Shown here: positions 45,410 through 54,341 of the stretch, one piece after another
Layout: the number at the start of each line of letters is the position of its first letter
Position numbering within the stretch: the first letter of the stretch is position 1
Origin: Halorhodospira halochloris
GTDB lineage: Bacteria > Pseudomonadota > Gammaproteobacteria > Nitrococcales > Halorhodospiraceae
NCBI RefSeq assembly: GCF_002356555.2
Contig: NZ_AP017372.2
Location: forward strand, 2,334,501-2,398,500
DNA: 64,000 nucleotides
Direction of reading: 5' to 3'
The notes under the pieces: model-generated
The model's input: the letters and a program-made list of their open reading frames with translations, nothing else
Told to the model about the DNA's origin: nothing
Databases searched by the model: none
Position numbers and translations under genes: made by a program

Positions 45410-46492
45410 TTAGCTGTTCGGCAGACTATCCGAAATCTTTAGCACTTCGGTTCCAGCCCGAACGCCTACTCCACGCTCCGGATCTATATCCATTATCTGC
45501 TGCAGCTTTCTAGCGTAGTTTGGATCTGTCGCGTATCCCGCATCCTGCAAGGCTCTAACAAAGCGCTCGGGGTCATCCCCTACCCGCAGGGCCTCCTGGT
45601 AGCGTGGATTACGCTCCAAAAAGTCCGCGTAATCATCGAAGCTATCCTCTAGTGACTCGTAGGCCCTAAAATCGGCCATCTCCCTCTGAGCCACCCCATT
45701 ACGATACTCCAAGGTAGGAACCTTCACCGAGTCGCCATTCCATCCGGAGTACTGGGCCTTTATATTGAATAGGTTATTCGAACTAACACCGTCACTATCT
45801 TGGATAACGTGCCTACCCCAGCCTGTCTCCAGAGCGGCTTGGGCAATCAGGGCCACCGGTGAGACCCCCAAACGCTCAGCGGTATCCTTTGCTAACGGAG
45901 TTATGTCTTCTACAAATTCCCGTGGGGTCGACCAAGCCGGTCCCTTATCGCCGGGCTTCTGCTCTTCCAAATTATTCGTCTGATTAAGAGAGGCGGTGGC
46001 AGAATCTACCACGCCCTCATAAAAAGAGACAGGGTCGTCTTTATCGGCAACTTTGCTATCGCCACTTGATACATGCTCGTCTTCGGAACCAGGCTGGGCT
46101 GAGCTATCTGAGTATGGCGAGAGAGGCACAGAGGAGTGCCTATAGTCATCCAGGTCGCGCGGCCCACCTTTTACTCTGTCGGTCTCAAACCCAGCATTGA
46201 CCCGCAATTGTTCCTCAATCATGGGCGCCAACCCCATGCCCTCGCCCCTGGCCATCTGCACCGCCATTTGGCGATCAAAAAGCCCGCGATAGGTCTCTTC
46301 GGCATTGCCTCCAAAGATGTCCTCACCTGGCGTAGCTGCACGCATCTGCTTGAGCATCATCTCGACAAATACGGCCTCAAACTGCTTAGCTACCTCGGCC
46401 AGATCCTCTTCACTGGGATCCTGGACACGCCCACGCAGCTCATGCAGCCCCTGCGGCTCGATCGCATTACCCAGACTTCCGACATCGCGCAT
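45410..46492 (-). CDS. flgJ: rod cap and peptidoglycan hydrolase FlgJ
   Basis: A 360-residue two-domain FlgJ: an N-terminal rod-cap part ('AKQFEAVFVEMMLKQMRAATPGEDIFGG...YRGLFDRQMAVQMA') and a C-terminal glucosaminidase ('GVSPVALIAQAALETGWGRHV', catalytic Glu in ALETGWG), joined by an acidic Ser-rich linker. The frame opens at GTG 46504, but ATG 46492 (MRDVGSLGN) with GAGGTG at 8 bases fits better. It drills the wall for the rod. Confidence 0.95.
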   Translation of the reverse strand: MRDVGSLGNAIEPQGLHELRGRVQDPSEEDLAEVAKQFEAVFVEMMLKQMRAATPGEDIFGGNAEETYRGLFDRQMAVQMARGEGMGLAPMIEEQLRVNAGFETDRVKGGPRDLDDYRHSSVPLSPYSDSSAQPGSEDEHVSSGDSKVADKDDPVSFYEGVVDSATASLNQTNNLEEQKPGDKGPAWSTPREFVEDITPLAKDTAERLGVSPVALIAQAALETGWGRHVIQDSDGVSSNNLFNIKAQYSGWNGDSVKVPTLEYRNGVAQREMADFRAYESLEDSFDDYADFLERNPRYQEALRVGDDPERFVRALQDAGYATDPNYARKLQQIMDIDPERGVGVRAGTEVLKISDSLPNS

Positions 46493-46552
46493 AGGCAGAA
46501 ACACCTCAACCCTGAAGAAAATTGCGAACTTGAGCCACCTGCACCTTGATCA

Positions 46553-47665
46553 TTACAACACGGTCAACTCAGCTCGCAGAGCACCGGCACGCTTGAGAGC
46601 CTCTAGTATAGCAATCAAATCCCCCGGAGCTGCACCGACACTGTTAATAGCGTCGACGATCTCGTTGATATCGGCCCCCGGCTGAAAGACAAATGCTGGG
46701 TTATCACCTTCGACCTCACCCAAATCCTCATCTGGGGCCATTACCGGCTCATCCAACCCTAGCGGGTCCTCGGCCACCTGCTCAGCCGGTGCCCCAGCTA
46801 TAGCGACGGTCATGTTGCCATGGCTCACAGCTGCAGGCCTTACCCGCACCCCCGAGCCCATCACTATGGTACCAGTACGCGAATTAACAATTATCTGCGC
46901 AGGGGCCTCGCCAGGCTCAACCTCAAGCTCTTCAAGGAATGAGACATAGCTTACACGCTGATCGGCATCTGCAGGCGCCCGCACTCTCACGGAGCCGGCA
47001 TCAACAGCCCGCGCAGTATTAGGGCCAAGGTTTTCATTAATCACCTCGGCAGTGCGGCGCGCAGTTGTAAAGTCTGGATTGTGCAGATTAAGCACCACCT
47101 CGTCACGCTCACCAAAGCCACTGTCTATAGTGCGTTCTACCATAGCACCGCGGGGTATAGAGCCGCCTAGGTGGTTATCTACCGGTATCTCGGTGTCTTC
47201 TGCACCGAACCCCCCTACAATGACTCCCCCCTGAGCCACGGCATAGACCTCACCATCCGAGCCGCGCAGAGGTGTCATAAGCAACTGGCCTCCCTGCAGG
47301 CTATCAGCATTTCCCAGTGAGGAGACCTTAACGTCAATCTGCTGCCCCTCGCGGGTAAAGGCCGGCAATTCGGCGGTTACCATTACTGCTGCGGTGTTAT
47401 CAGACTGCGGATCGACGTCATGCGGAATGTTTACTCCCATCGCACTGAGCATGGAACGCACACTCTGATCAGTGAAAGGGGCATTATCGCCCGTCCCATC
47501 CAGCCCGACCACCAAGCCATAGCCGACTAATTGATTGCTCCTAACACCGGCTATGTCGGCGATATCCTTTATGCGTTCCGCCGCAGCCAGACCAGAAGCC
47601 AATAAAGCAACGGTGGCGAACAACCCTGCAGCCACGTAACGCAAATAAAAGCCTGCCCGCATCAT
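46553..47665 (-). CDS. flgI: flagellar P-ring protein FlgI
   Basis: A 370-residue periplasmic precursor with signal peptide (about 1-28) and the family hallmark 'RIKDIADIAGVRSNQLVGYGLVVGLDGTGDNAPFTDQSVRSML'. Forms the bushing in the peptidoglycan. Length and motifs are typical. Confidence 0.98.
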   Translation of the reverse strand: MMRAGFYLRYVAAGLFATVALLASGLAAAERIKDIADIAGVRSNQLVGYGLVVGLDGTGDNAPFTDQSVRSMLSAMGVNIPHDVDPQSDNTAAVMVTAELPAFTREGQQIDVKVSSLGNADSLQGGQLLMTPLRGSDGEVYAVAQGGVIVGGFGAEDTEIPVDNHLGGSIPRGAMVERTIDSGFGERDEVVLNLHNPDFTTARRTAEVINENLGPNTARAVDAGSVRVRAPADADQRVSYVSFLEELEVEPGEAPAQIIVNSRTGTIVMGSGVRVRPAAVSHGNMTVAIAGAPAEQVAEDPLGLDEPVMAPDEDLGEVEGDNPAFVFQPGADINEIVDAINSVGAAPGDLIAILEALKRAGALRAELTVL

Positions 47666-47719
47666 GGTTAATAACCCCTTGTGCGTCCTTTACATCGAGC
47701 TAGTAAGCGAGCCGAACGG

Positions 47720-48403
47720 CTATCTACTCATAAAAAACCGCGACATCCAGCCGGGCGCGGCCGCATCATCTATGGACCCTTCTCCCGTATAACCAACCTG
47801 CATCGCTGCAATCTTATCGGAGGATACCTCGTTATTAGCCCCGACATCATCCGGGCGCACTATTCCTGAAATAGTTAAGTACTCTTCGCCCTGGCTGACT
47901 GTAACTGCCTTTTGGCCCTGGATGACCATCTGACCATTGGGCAATGTGTCGACAACTACCGCAGTGATAGTTCCGGAGAGACTAGTATCTTGATCGGCTC
48001 CGCCGCCGCCCTCAAAGTTTGACTCGCTATCGTGCTCAAAGGACATCGGACGCCCGGCAATGTCGAAGTCTTCACCCCCGAACTGAGGAGTCGGAAAGTC
48101 TCCTTCCGCGGCCCTGAACATATCCGCGCCCACCGACCTGCTACCACTCATCTCTTCTTCGACAATTACCGTAATCAGGTCGCCTTGACGGCGCGCACTG
48201 CGATCCTCAAACAGGCGCATCCGTTGCTGCTCATCGAATAGTGCCCCTCTAGGCGACTCCGCCATATCCGGGATCTGCACACGAGGCGCCGTTATCGGCG
48301 ATGGCCCATGCTCCTCTGGCATAGGCGCACACCCAGACGCTAGCCCGAGGGCTAGGGCAGCTAGTGCTACTACGCTGACGGTCCGGCTATATTTTAGCCT
48401 CAT
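47720..48403 (-). CDS. flgH: flagellar L-ring lipoprotein FlgH
   Basis: A 227-residue lipoprotein with a clear lipobox ('LASGC', Cys25) and the typical 'LFEDRSARRQGDLITVIVEEEMSGSRS' and 'GQMVIQGQKAVTVSQGEEYLTISGIVRPDDVGANNEVSSDKIAAMQVGYTG' regions. Forms the outer-membrane ring. Confidence 0.98.
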   Translation of the reverse strand: MRLKYSRTVSVVALAALALGLASGCAPMPEEHGPSPITAPRVQIPDMAESPRGALFDEQQRMRLFEDRSARRQGDLITVIVEEEMSGSRSVGADMFRAAEGDFPTPQFGGEDFDIAGRPMSFEHDSESNFEGGGGADQDTSLSGTITAVVVDTLPNGQMVIQGQKAVTVSQGEEYLTISGIVRPDDVGANNEVSSDKIAAMQVGYTGEGSIDDAAAPGWMSRFFMSR

Positions 48404-48428
48404 AATGACCCCGGTTAGCCCGATGACC

Positions 48429-49214
48429 CTAGACGTTCTGCGTCATAAACTGGAGCATCTGATCAGTAGTAGAAATAGCCCGGGTATTGGTCTCGAAGCC
48501 CCTCTGGGTTTCGATCATATTCACTAGTTCTTCGGCTATATTGACATTGGACGTCTCCAGAGCGCCCTGCATGACGGAGCCAAAAGCATCCTCCCCTGGC
48601 ATACCTACTACCGGCGCACCACTAGAGGCGGTCTCTTGGAAGAGGTTCTCACCTACCGGCTCCAAGCCCGAGGGGTTGATAAAATCGGCCAATTCGATCT
48701 GTCCCAGCTCTTCGGGGTCGGCCTGATTGGGCATCTTCGCCGTTACAGTACCATCAGTGCCAATGGTTACCGACTGCGCATCTTGCGGCACCTCTATCGC
48801 CGGCTCTAGCAAGTACCCCCCTGTAGTGACAAGTTGTCCTTGCTCATTAAGCTGAAAGGCTCCGTCCCGGGTGTAAGCAACCTCGCCATCGGGCCGTAAG
48901 ATCTGGAAAAATCCTTTACCCTCAATCGCCACATCAAGGTTGCGCTCGGTTTGCTGGATATTGCCCTGGGAATGGATCTTCTCGGTCCCAGCAACACGCG
49001 AACCGGTGCCCAGCATCAACCCCGAAGGCAGCATGGTGTCTTGGCTCGAGCGACCGCCCGGCTGTCGTACCGTCTGGTAGAAGAGATCTTCAAAGTTCGC
49101 CCGATCTTTCTTGAAACCATTGGTATTGACGTTAGCCAGATTGTTCGAGGTCACTTGCATGCTCTTCTGCTGAGCATCAAGTCCGGTCTTAGCCACCCAA
49201 AGAGCGGGATTCAT
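48429..49214 (-). CDS. flgG: distal rod protein FlgG
   Basis: A 261-residue FlgG: 'LWVAKTGLDAQQKSMQVTSNNLANVNTNGFKKDRANFEDLFYQTV' and C-terminal 'LETSNVNIAEELVNMIETQRGFETNTRAISTTDQMLQ'. Exactly the length of E. coli FlgG (260). Lies between flgF and flgH. Confidence 0.98.
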   Translation of the reverse strand: MNPALWVAKTGLDAQQKSMQVTSNNLANVNTNGFKKDRANFEDLFYQTVRQPGGRSSQDTMLPSGLMLGTGSRVAGTEKIHSQGNIQQTERNLDVAIEGKGFFQILRPDGEVAYTRDGAFQLNEQGQLVTTGGYLLEPAIEVPQDAQSVTIGTDGTVTAKMPNQADPEELGQIELADFINPSGLEPVGENLFQETASSGAPVVGMPGEDAFGSVMQGALETSNVNIAEELVNMIETQRGFETNTRAISTTDQMLQFMTQNV

Positions 49215-49287
49215 ACAGTTACCTCCGTTGTGTTAACACCTGTCGGCCCGCATGCGTCCAGACCAATAATCATCTATCCCATAACGC

Positions 49288-50028
49288 CTATGACGGATGC
49301 CTGAGCAGTTGTGAGCTAGTTTGTTCATTCTCTTCAGCGGTGGTTAGCATTTTTATATGGGTCTCAAACTGGCGGGCGTGATCTATCATCTGCACCAGTG
49401 ACTCAGCCATGTTGACGTTACTACCCTCCAACGCCCCTGAGCGAACCCTGACCTGGGCATCATCCTGGGCCGGCTCGCCGTCATAGTGTCGTATCAAGCC
49501 ATCTTCGCTCTTGACTAACTCTGCGGGATCCGGGTTAACCAGCCTAAGGCGGTCGACCTCTATAGGCGCCTCCGGCGCCTCTCTAGGGATAGCGGTTATG
49601 ACTCCATCGTCTGCTATCTCTATATTAGAATCGGGTGGAATCGATACCGGGCCATTCTCCCCCATAACCAAATGGCCATCCCCAGTGGTCAGCAGCCCCT
49701 GAGAATCCTGGCGAAAATCTCCCCGCCGCGTATAGGCCTCTGAACCATCAGGTGCCTGAACTACGAACCAGCCCTGATCCTGTATGGCTACATCAAGTTC
49801 GCGGTCGGTAGTCATAATCGACCCGGGTGTGAAATCGGTTCCGGCTCGAAGCTCCTCAGCATAGGCACGAGTAGGGAACCCGGGACCATACATCGGTGCC
49901 TGATAGAAGCTATCCAGGTCAGCACGAAACCCCGGCGTGTTAGCGTTGGCCAAATTCTGGTTGTTATGGTGCTGCGCCTGCAGGCTATGCTTAGCCCCAG
50001 TCATGGCGATGTATAGCTGTCTATCCAT
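49288..50028 (-). CDS. flgF: proximal rod protein FlgF
   Basis: A 246-residue rod protein: N-terminal 'YIAMTGAKHSLQAQHHNNQNLANANTPGFRADLDSFYQAPMYG' and C-terminal 'LEGSNVNMAESLVQMIDHARQFETHIKMLTTAEEN', the FlgF pattern. It is 65 bases after flgE. Confidence 0.96.
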   Translation of the reverse strand: MDRQLYIAMTGAKHSLQAQHHNNQNLANANTPGFRADLDSFYQAPMYGPGFPTRAYAEELRAGTDFTPGSIMTTDRELDVAIQDQGWFVVQAPDGSEAYTRRGDFRQDSQGLLTTGDGHLVMGENGPVSIPPDSNIEIADDGVITAIPREAPEAPIEVDRLRLVNPDPAELVKSEDGLIRHYDGEPAQDDAQVRVRSGALEGSNVNMAESLVQMIDHARQFETHIKMLTTAEENEQTSSQLLRHPS

Positions 50029-50092
50029 GTTCCCTTCCTGCTCTATACCCTAATCACACCAAAATCAGACTACCCGTCCACTGATTGTTGGA

Positions 50093-51316
50093 TCAGCGAA
50101 TGTTAAGAATCTCCTGGGTTACCTGATCCTGAGTAGATATCATCTTGGCGTTGGCGGAGAAGTTTCTTTGCGCGGTAATCATGTTAACCAGCTGCTCTGA
50201 AACCTCTACGTTCGATTGCTCCAAAGCACCTGCTTCAATGCGCCCGAACTGTCCTTGCCCGGGGACGCCAATAAGCGGATCACCAGCCTCAGCCGTCGCC
50301 TGCCAGGAGGTCTCGCCGACATTTTGCAGCCGCTCCTCAGAGGCAAATTGGGTCAGCGCAACCTGCCCGACAGCCTGAGTTTCGCCATTGTTGTAACGAG
50401 CATAAATAGTACCGTCATTCTCAACATTGACGTTCTGAAACTCGCCAGCAGTATAACCGTCCTGAGAGACCTCAGTGACATTGAAAGGCCTGGCGAATTG
50501 GGTGACATCGCCGAAGTCTATCTCGACATCAAGATCATCGACGTTGGCAACGAACTCGGACTCAATCGCTTTAGTGTCACCCTCTATCAAGTTGCCTGCG
50601 CTGTCGAATTCAAGCTGGTGAGGACCGAAGAAGTCCTGGTCGCCCTCATAATCAGCGCCCTCGACCTGAGTAAATACTTCCCAGGTGTTTTCGCCACTCT
50701 TTACGAAATAGAAGGTTGCGTCGTGAGCACCGCCTTGCGAGTCATAGAATGTCGTGGTAGTAGACTCGTTGAAGCTATCAATGTCTTCCGGATCAAAGGC
50801 TTCCGGATTAAGGATTTCAGCGTCAGCGTTAAGATTGGCGCCTAAGCGCGCCTCTTCGGTAGCTTGCGCCGGGATCCCCTCGGTCGGCACGCGCAGGTGG
50901 TCGCGACCGTCACCAATGCGGCTACCATCTTCGTCAGTCTGAAATCCGGTCAAGCGCTTACCAGTATTGTTGACTACGTAACCATCTCTATCGACCTCGA
51001 ATTCCCCGGCACGGGTATAAGAAACATCGCCATCGTCATCCAGCCGGAAGAATCCTCCCCCTTCTATGCCAAGATCTAGACTACGCTCTGTGAAATCGAA
51101 CGACCCCTGGTTAAACATCTGTCCGACATTGGCCATCCGTGACCCTTGCCCGATGGCCAACTGCGGAATCCCCATCGGCCCTAGGGCGAAAAGGTCGTTG
51201 AATTCCGCACGTGATTTCTTAAACCCAGTGGTACCCGCATTAGACAAGTTATTACTCGTCGTCTCTAAATCCTTGGATGCAGAGTTTATCCCGGTTAGCG
51301 CTACATTGAATGACAT
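50093..51316 (-). CDS. flgE: flagellar hook protein FlgE
   Basis: A 407-residue hook subunit with 'ALTGINSASKDLETTSNNLSNAGTTGFKKSRAEFNDLF' at the N-terminus and 'LEQSNVEVSEQLVNMITAQRNFSANAKMISTQDQVTQEIL' at the C-terminus. The central domain is rich in Asp/Glu, consistent with exposure to brine. Confidence 0.98.
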   Translation of the reverse strand: MSFNVALTGINSASKDLETTSNNLSNAGTTGFKKSRAEFNDLFALGPMGIPQLAIGQGSRMANVGQMFNQGSFDFTERSLDLGIEGGGFFRLDDDGDVSYTRAGEFEVDRDGYVVNNTGKRLTGFQTDEDGSRIGDGRDHLRVPTEGIPAQATEEARLGANLNADAEILNPEAFDPEDIDSFNESTTTTFYDSQGGAHDATFYFVKSGENTWEVFTQVEGADYEGDQDFFGPHQLEFDSAGNLIEGDTKAIESEFVANVDDLDVEIDFGDVTQFARPFNVTEVSQDGYTAGEFQNVNVENDGTIYARYNNGETQAVGQVALTQFASEERLQNVGETSWQATAEAGDPLIGVPGQGQFGRIEAGALEQSNVEVSEQLVNMITAQRNFSANAKMISTQDQVTQEILNIR

Positions 51317-51348
51317 CTGTGCTCTCCTTGATCTTAGTCGGTAATTTT

Positions 51349-52224
51349 TTAACGGACTCTCTTGACATCAGACAGAGAGATGTCCCCTAGCCCGGCAACA
51401 TTCAACTCCGGCGGGCGGCCATCCATACCCATTGATACGCTAGTGACCTGTGCCCCCACCAAGGTTCCTACGGGTTCACGCTCATCACCGTCTTCGGTGT
51501 ACGCCTGAAGTGTATACTGGCCCTGGGGTAAACGTTGGCCATCTTCATCGGTGCCATCCCACACAAAAGGGTGCTCTCCTTCCGAGACCTGACCCAGCTG
51601 CTCCCTATGGACTCGCTCACCGTGCTCGTTTTCTATCTCCACCGTAAGGTTAGGCGCTGAACTTTCCAGCTGTAGGATGGCCTGTAAGTCCCCATCCTCC
51701 GGCAAATAGCCTTCGCCGCTATCAGTTAAAACCTCACGACCGACTAGCTGCGCCGCGCGGAGTGACTGATCGGAGCGCATATGCTCGAAAAACTCCTGAA
51801 ACTCACTCTTCAGCTCGTTGATCCCTGCGGCGGTTGTGAACTGGGCAATCTGCCCCATCATCTGTTCGGTATCTTGCGGGTCTGTCGGATCCTGATTCTC
51901 AAGCTGGGTTAGCATTAGCTTAAGGAAGTCTTCATGGCCTATGCTCTGCGGATCACCTTTATTGTCATCCTCCGCCAATCTAAGCTCATCGGGAATGCCT
52001 CCGTCTTGCTCTGCCGCCCCGACACCCCGGCCCTCGGCCCTTTCGGCGCGCCTTGAGCTACCAGCAGGGGCATTCTCAGCTGCAGGGGCTTGACCCTGCT
52101 TGGCACCAGCGGCAGGTTCCTGCCCCGCAGGACCGGATTCCTTTACCCCCTGTCCAGCAGCGCCCGTTGATTGCTGAGGTTTGGCTCCAGAGGCACCGCC
52201 CATCAGTTGTGCAGGATTAAGCAT
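51349..52224 (-). CDS. flgD: hook cap protein FlgD with long N-terminal extension
   Basis: FlgD caps the growing hook. The core ('SIGHEDFLKLMLTQLENQDPTDPQDTEQMMGQIAQFTTAAGINELKS' and the FlgD Ig-like part 'GEHPFVWDGTDEDGQRLPQGQYTLQAYTEDGDE') is typical. The first ~85 residues are Gln/Gly/Ala/Pro-rich and absent or shorter in E. coli (231 residues; here 291). Confidence 0.96.
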   Translation of the reverse strand: MLNPAQLMGGASGAKPQQSTGAAGQGVKESGPAGQEPAAGAKQGQAPAAENAPAGSSRRAERAEGRGVGAAEQDGGIPDELRLAEDDNKGDPQSIGHEDFLKLMLTQLENQDPTDPQDTEQMMGQIAQFTTAAGINELKSEFQEFFEHMRSDQSLRAAQLVGREVLTDSGEGYLPEDGDLQAILQLESSAPNLTVEIENEHGERVHREQLGQVSEGEHPFVWDGTDEDGQRLPQGQYTLQAYTEDGDEREPVGTLVGAQVTSVSMGMDGRPPELNVAGLGDISLSDVKRVR

Positions 52225-52239
52225 ATAAATGCTCCTCTG

Positions 52240-52809
52240 TTATCTGCCCAGGCGCAGGGTTTCCATCATCAGATCACGCGATGTATTCATGACTTCAACG
52301 TTGTTCTGAAATGATCGCGAGGCGGAAATCATGTTGGTCATCTCCTCGACCGTGTTGACGTTGGAGCGGTAGACATAGCCATTTTCGTCAGCCATAGGGT
52401 GGTGTGGCTTGTGGATAGGCTCTACTTCGGCGTCACTCTCTACCACACCGGGCATAAACACCGGCACGCTCGGCGAGGGGCTGGCCCATGGGTCTTGCAT
52501 ATGGGCACCATTCACCGGCTCACCACCAAAAAACTGGCGCTGAAAGCTAACCGGACTCATTCGATCAACCGGACCACCACTTTCAGCCCAGCTTGGGGTC
52601 TGCGCAGGCTGTGGCCCACCCTGCTGCGGATAACCCCCTTGAGCCTGGTGCAGTGCCGCTGCAAAGACGGGCTGGCGAGCACGATAGGCCTCCTCAGGGC
52701 TCCCGGCAACGGTCTCGGCATTAGCCAGATTGCTTGCCACGGTATTCAGCCGTAGCTGCTGTGCGTTCATGCCGGTTCCAGCGACATCAATCGCATTCAT
52801 CAAGGACAT
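52240..52809 (-). CDS. flgC: proximal rod protein FlgC with a Pro/Gln-rich insertion
   Basis: The ends are FlgC ('MNAIDVAGTGMNAQQLRLNTVASNLANAETVAGSPEEAYRARQPVF', 'KPHHPMADENGYVYRSNVNTVEEMTNMISASRSFQNNVEVMNTSRDLM'). Between them (about 58-125) an insertion rich in Pro, Gln and Ser makes the protein 189 residues instead of about 135-150. Context flgB-flgC-flgD is standard. Confidence 0.96.
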   Translation of the reverse strand: MSLMNAIDVAGTGMNAQQLRLNTVASNLANAETVAGSPEEAYRARQPVFAAALHQAQGGYPQQGGPQPAQTPSWAESGGPVDRMSPVSFQRQFFGGEPVNGAHMQDPWASPSPSVPVFMPGVVESDAEVEPIHKPHHPMADENGYVYRSNVNTVEEMTNMISASRSFQNNVEVMNTSRDLMMETLRLGR

Positions 52810-52815
52810 CTGCTA

Positions 52816-53217
52816 TCACTCCCTTCTTAAGGCGCCGGAAAGCTTGCTTATGCGACCGTTAAGAAACTCTAGTGTGGCCTGGTAGTTAACCGCGTTTTCA
52901 GCAAACTTAGCTTGCTCCACATGCATCTCCACCGTATTGCCGTCAAGAGAAGCACCATGCGGTTGACGGTATAAAGATTTCGGATCACCCGCCGATACGT
53001 GTGATGCCGGCTGCAGATGTTGCGGGTTAGTAGCCTGCAGCGGCTGTTGGGGCGGCTGCGTCGCTTCCCTCATAGCCGTGCGGAAATCCATGTCGCGCGC
53101 CTTGTAATTAGGCGTGTCGGCATTAGCTATATTGGAGGCAAGCAGCTCATGCCGCTCACCGCGCAAATTCAGTGCCTGCTCATGGGTAGAGAAGGCTTGG
53201 TCAAGACCGATGCGCAT
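52816..53217 (-). CDS. flgB: proximal rod protein FlgB
   Basis: A 133-residue FlgB ('LDQAFSTHEQALNLRGERHELLASNIANADTPNYKARDMDFRTAM' and 'GNTVEMHVEQAKFAENAVNYQATLEFLNGRI'). First gene of the rod-hook operon flgBCDEFGHIJKL; a sigma-54 promoter lies 40-55 bases upstream. Confidence 0.97.
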   Translation of the reverse strand: MRIGLDQAFSTHEQALNLRGERHELLASNIANADTPNYKARDMDFRTAMREATQPPQQPLQATNPQHLQPASHVSAGDPKSLYRQPHGASLDGNTVEMHVEQAKFAENAVNYQATLEFLNGRISKLSGALRRE

Positions 53218-53256
53218 CGCGCTCTCTCCGTTAGTTCTTGGCCACCTGGTTGGCCA

Positions 53257-53272
53257 TGCAGATTACATGCCA
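53257..53272 (-). promoter_or_regulatory. sigma-54 promoter of the flgB operon
   Basis: On the minus strand TGGCATG-TAAT-CTGCA fits TGGCACG-N4-TTGCW with exact GG-N10-GC spacing, 40-55 bases before the flgB ATG. Three CGGCAA/TTGCCG copies lie 50-95 bases further upstream, the usual position of an enhancer for a sigma-54 activator. Confidence 0.8.
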
Positions 53273-53323
53273 AAAATCACATAAAACAGAATCAACAGCT
53301 TAGGCAGCACGCCCCCAGTGTCG

Positions 53324-53349
53324 GCGGCAAATTTTTGCCGTCTTTGCCG
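53324..53349. promoter_or_regulatory. TTTGCCG inverted/direct repeat upstream of flgB
   Basis: CGGCAAA (53325-53331) and TTTGCCG (53334-53340) form a perfect 7-2-7 inverted repeat; a third TTTGCCG follows in direct orientation (53343-53349). This arrangement looks like a dimer or multimer protein-binding site, placed where the flgB enhancer is expected. Confidence 0.55.
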
Positions 53350-53453
53350 GCACTCTGTTGCCAATCAGCGGGTAGCGGCAGACCCTAGCGCGCCAAGGCG
53401 CCTGTCAGCGAACCGCGCCGCTAACCGAATTTATGCCCGAGTAGCCCGCCGCC

Positions 53454-53474
53454 TGACTAGGGAACTTCTAGTCA
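53454..53474 (-). terminator. hairpin downstream of cheR
   Basis: TGACTAG (53454-53460) pairs perfectly with CTAGTCA (53468-53474) around a 7-base loop, about 20 bases after the cheR stop on the minus strand. No U-run follows. It may separate cheV-cheR from the flgB operon. Confidence 0.45.
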
Positions 53475-53492
53475 ACATGCCGGCGCGGTCCG

Positions 53493-54341
53493 CTATTTGC
53501 GCTTATACACTACTCCCCCGTCGAGCCGAATCAACTCAAAGGCATCAGAGTGACGGGCCAAAGACTCAGATGCACCAACCACAAGAAAACCTCCAGGCTT
53601 AGTTATCTGCGCCATCCTATTGATGATATCTCGCCTGGACTCCCAGCCAAAGTAAATGAGCACATTACGGCAGTAGATTACATCAAAACGCCCTAAACCC
53701 GAGTAACTCTCGAGCAAATTATGGACCTTGAAGCTAGCCCTTTTGCGAATGTTTGGCTTGACTTCCCAGGTGTTTTCCCCCACCTCATCGAAGAATCTCT
53801 TTTGGCGCTCAGAGGCCAGCCCCCGGCTGGCGACGTTGGCTGTATAACGCCCCCGGCGGGCCTGATCAATCATAGCCGGAGATATGTCAGTGCCTATAAT
53901 CTCGGCCTCAATTCGCCCGCCCGAGGCACGATACTCCTCGACCGTCATGCTTATGGAGTAAGTCTCCTGGCCGGATGAGCAAGCCGCTGACCAAATGCGT
54001 ACTGTGGGTATGCGCTGCTTTTCCATCTCCGGCAAGATGTGCTTACGCAGAACATCGAACGGGTAAGTATCACGAAACCACTGAGTCTCATTCGTGGTCA
54101 TGGCCTCTATAACACGCCCCTTTAGATCCGCCGAAGGGCGCTTCTCGAGGGCCTTGACCAGTTCACCCAAATTTGGGATCTGTTCATTCTGGAGCACTGG
54201 AGCCAGGCGACTAGCCACCAGGTACTGCTTGTTCTCACCAAGGACTATACCGCAAGCACGCTCAAGGAACCGGGCAAAAGCTCGGTAGTCTTCGTCTTTA
54301 ATAGACAGCTCGGCCAATGTCTCCTCCTCTGTGTCTATCAA
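53493..54341 (-). CDS. cheR: chemoreceptor methyltransferase CheR
   Basis: CheR methylates chemoreceptor glutamates using S-adenosylmethionine. The 282 residues have the N-terminal helical domain and the methyltransferase fold with 'IWSAACSSGQETYSISM' (SAM loop), 'EIIGTDISPAMIDQARRGRY' and 'FDVIYCRNVLIYF'. It overlaps cheV by 4 bases; the cheV-cheR pair next to flgB is the Vibrio/Pseudomonas arrangement. Confidence 0.97.
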   Translation of the reverse strand: MIDTEEETLAELSIKDEDYRAFARFLERACGIVLGENKQYLVASRLAPVLQNEQIPNLGELVKALEKRPSADLKGRVIEAMTTNETQWFRDTYPFDVLRKHILPEMEKQRIPTVRIWSAACSSGQETYSISMTVEEYRASGGRIEAEIIGTDISPAMIDQARRGRYTANVASRGLASERQKRFFDEVGENTWEVKPNIRKRASFKVHNLLESYSGLGRFDVIYCRNVLIYFGWESRRDIINRMAQITKPGGFLVVGASESLARHSDAFELIRLDGGVVYKRK

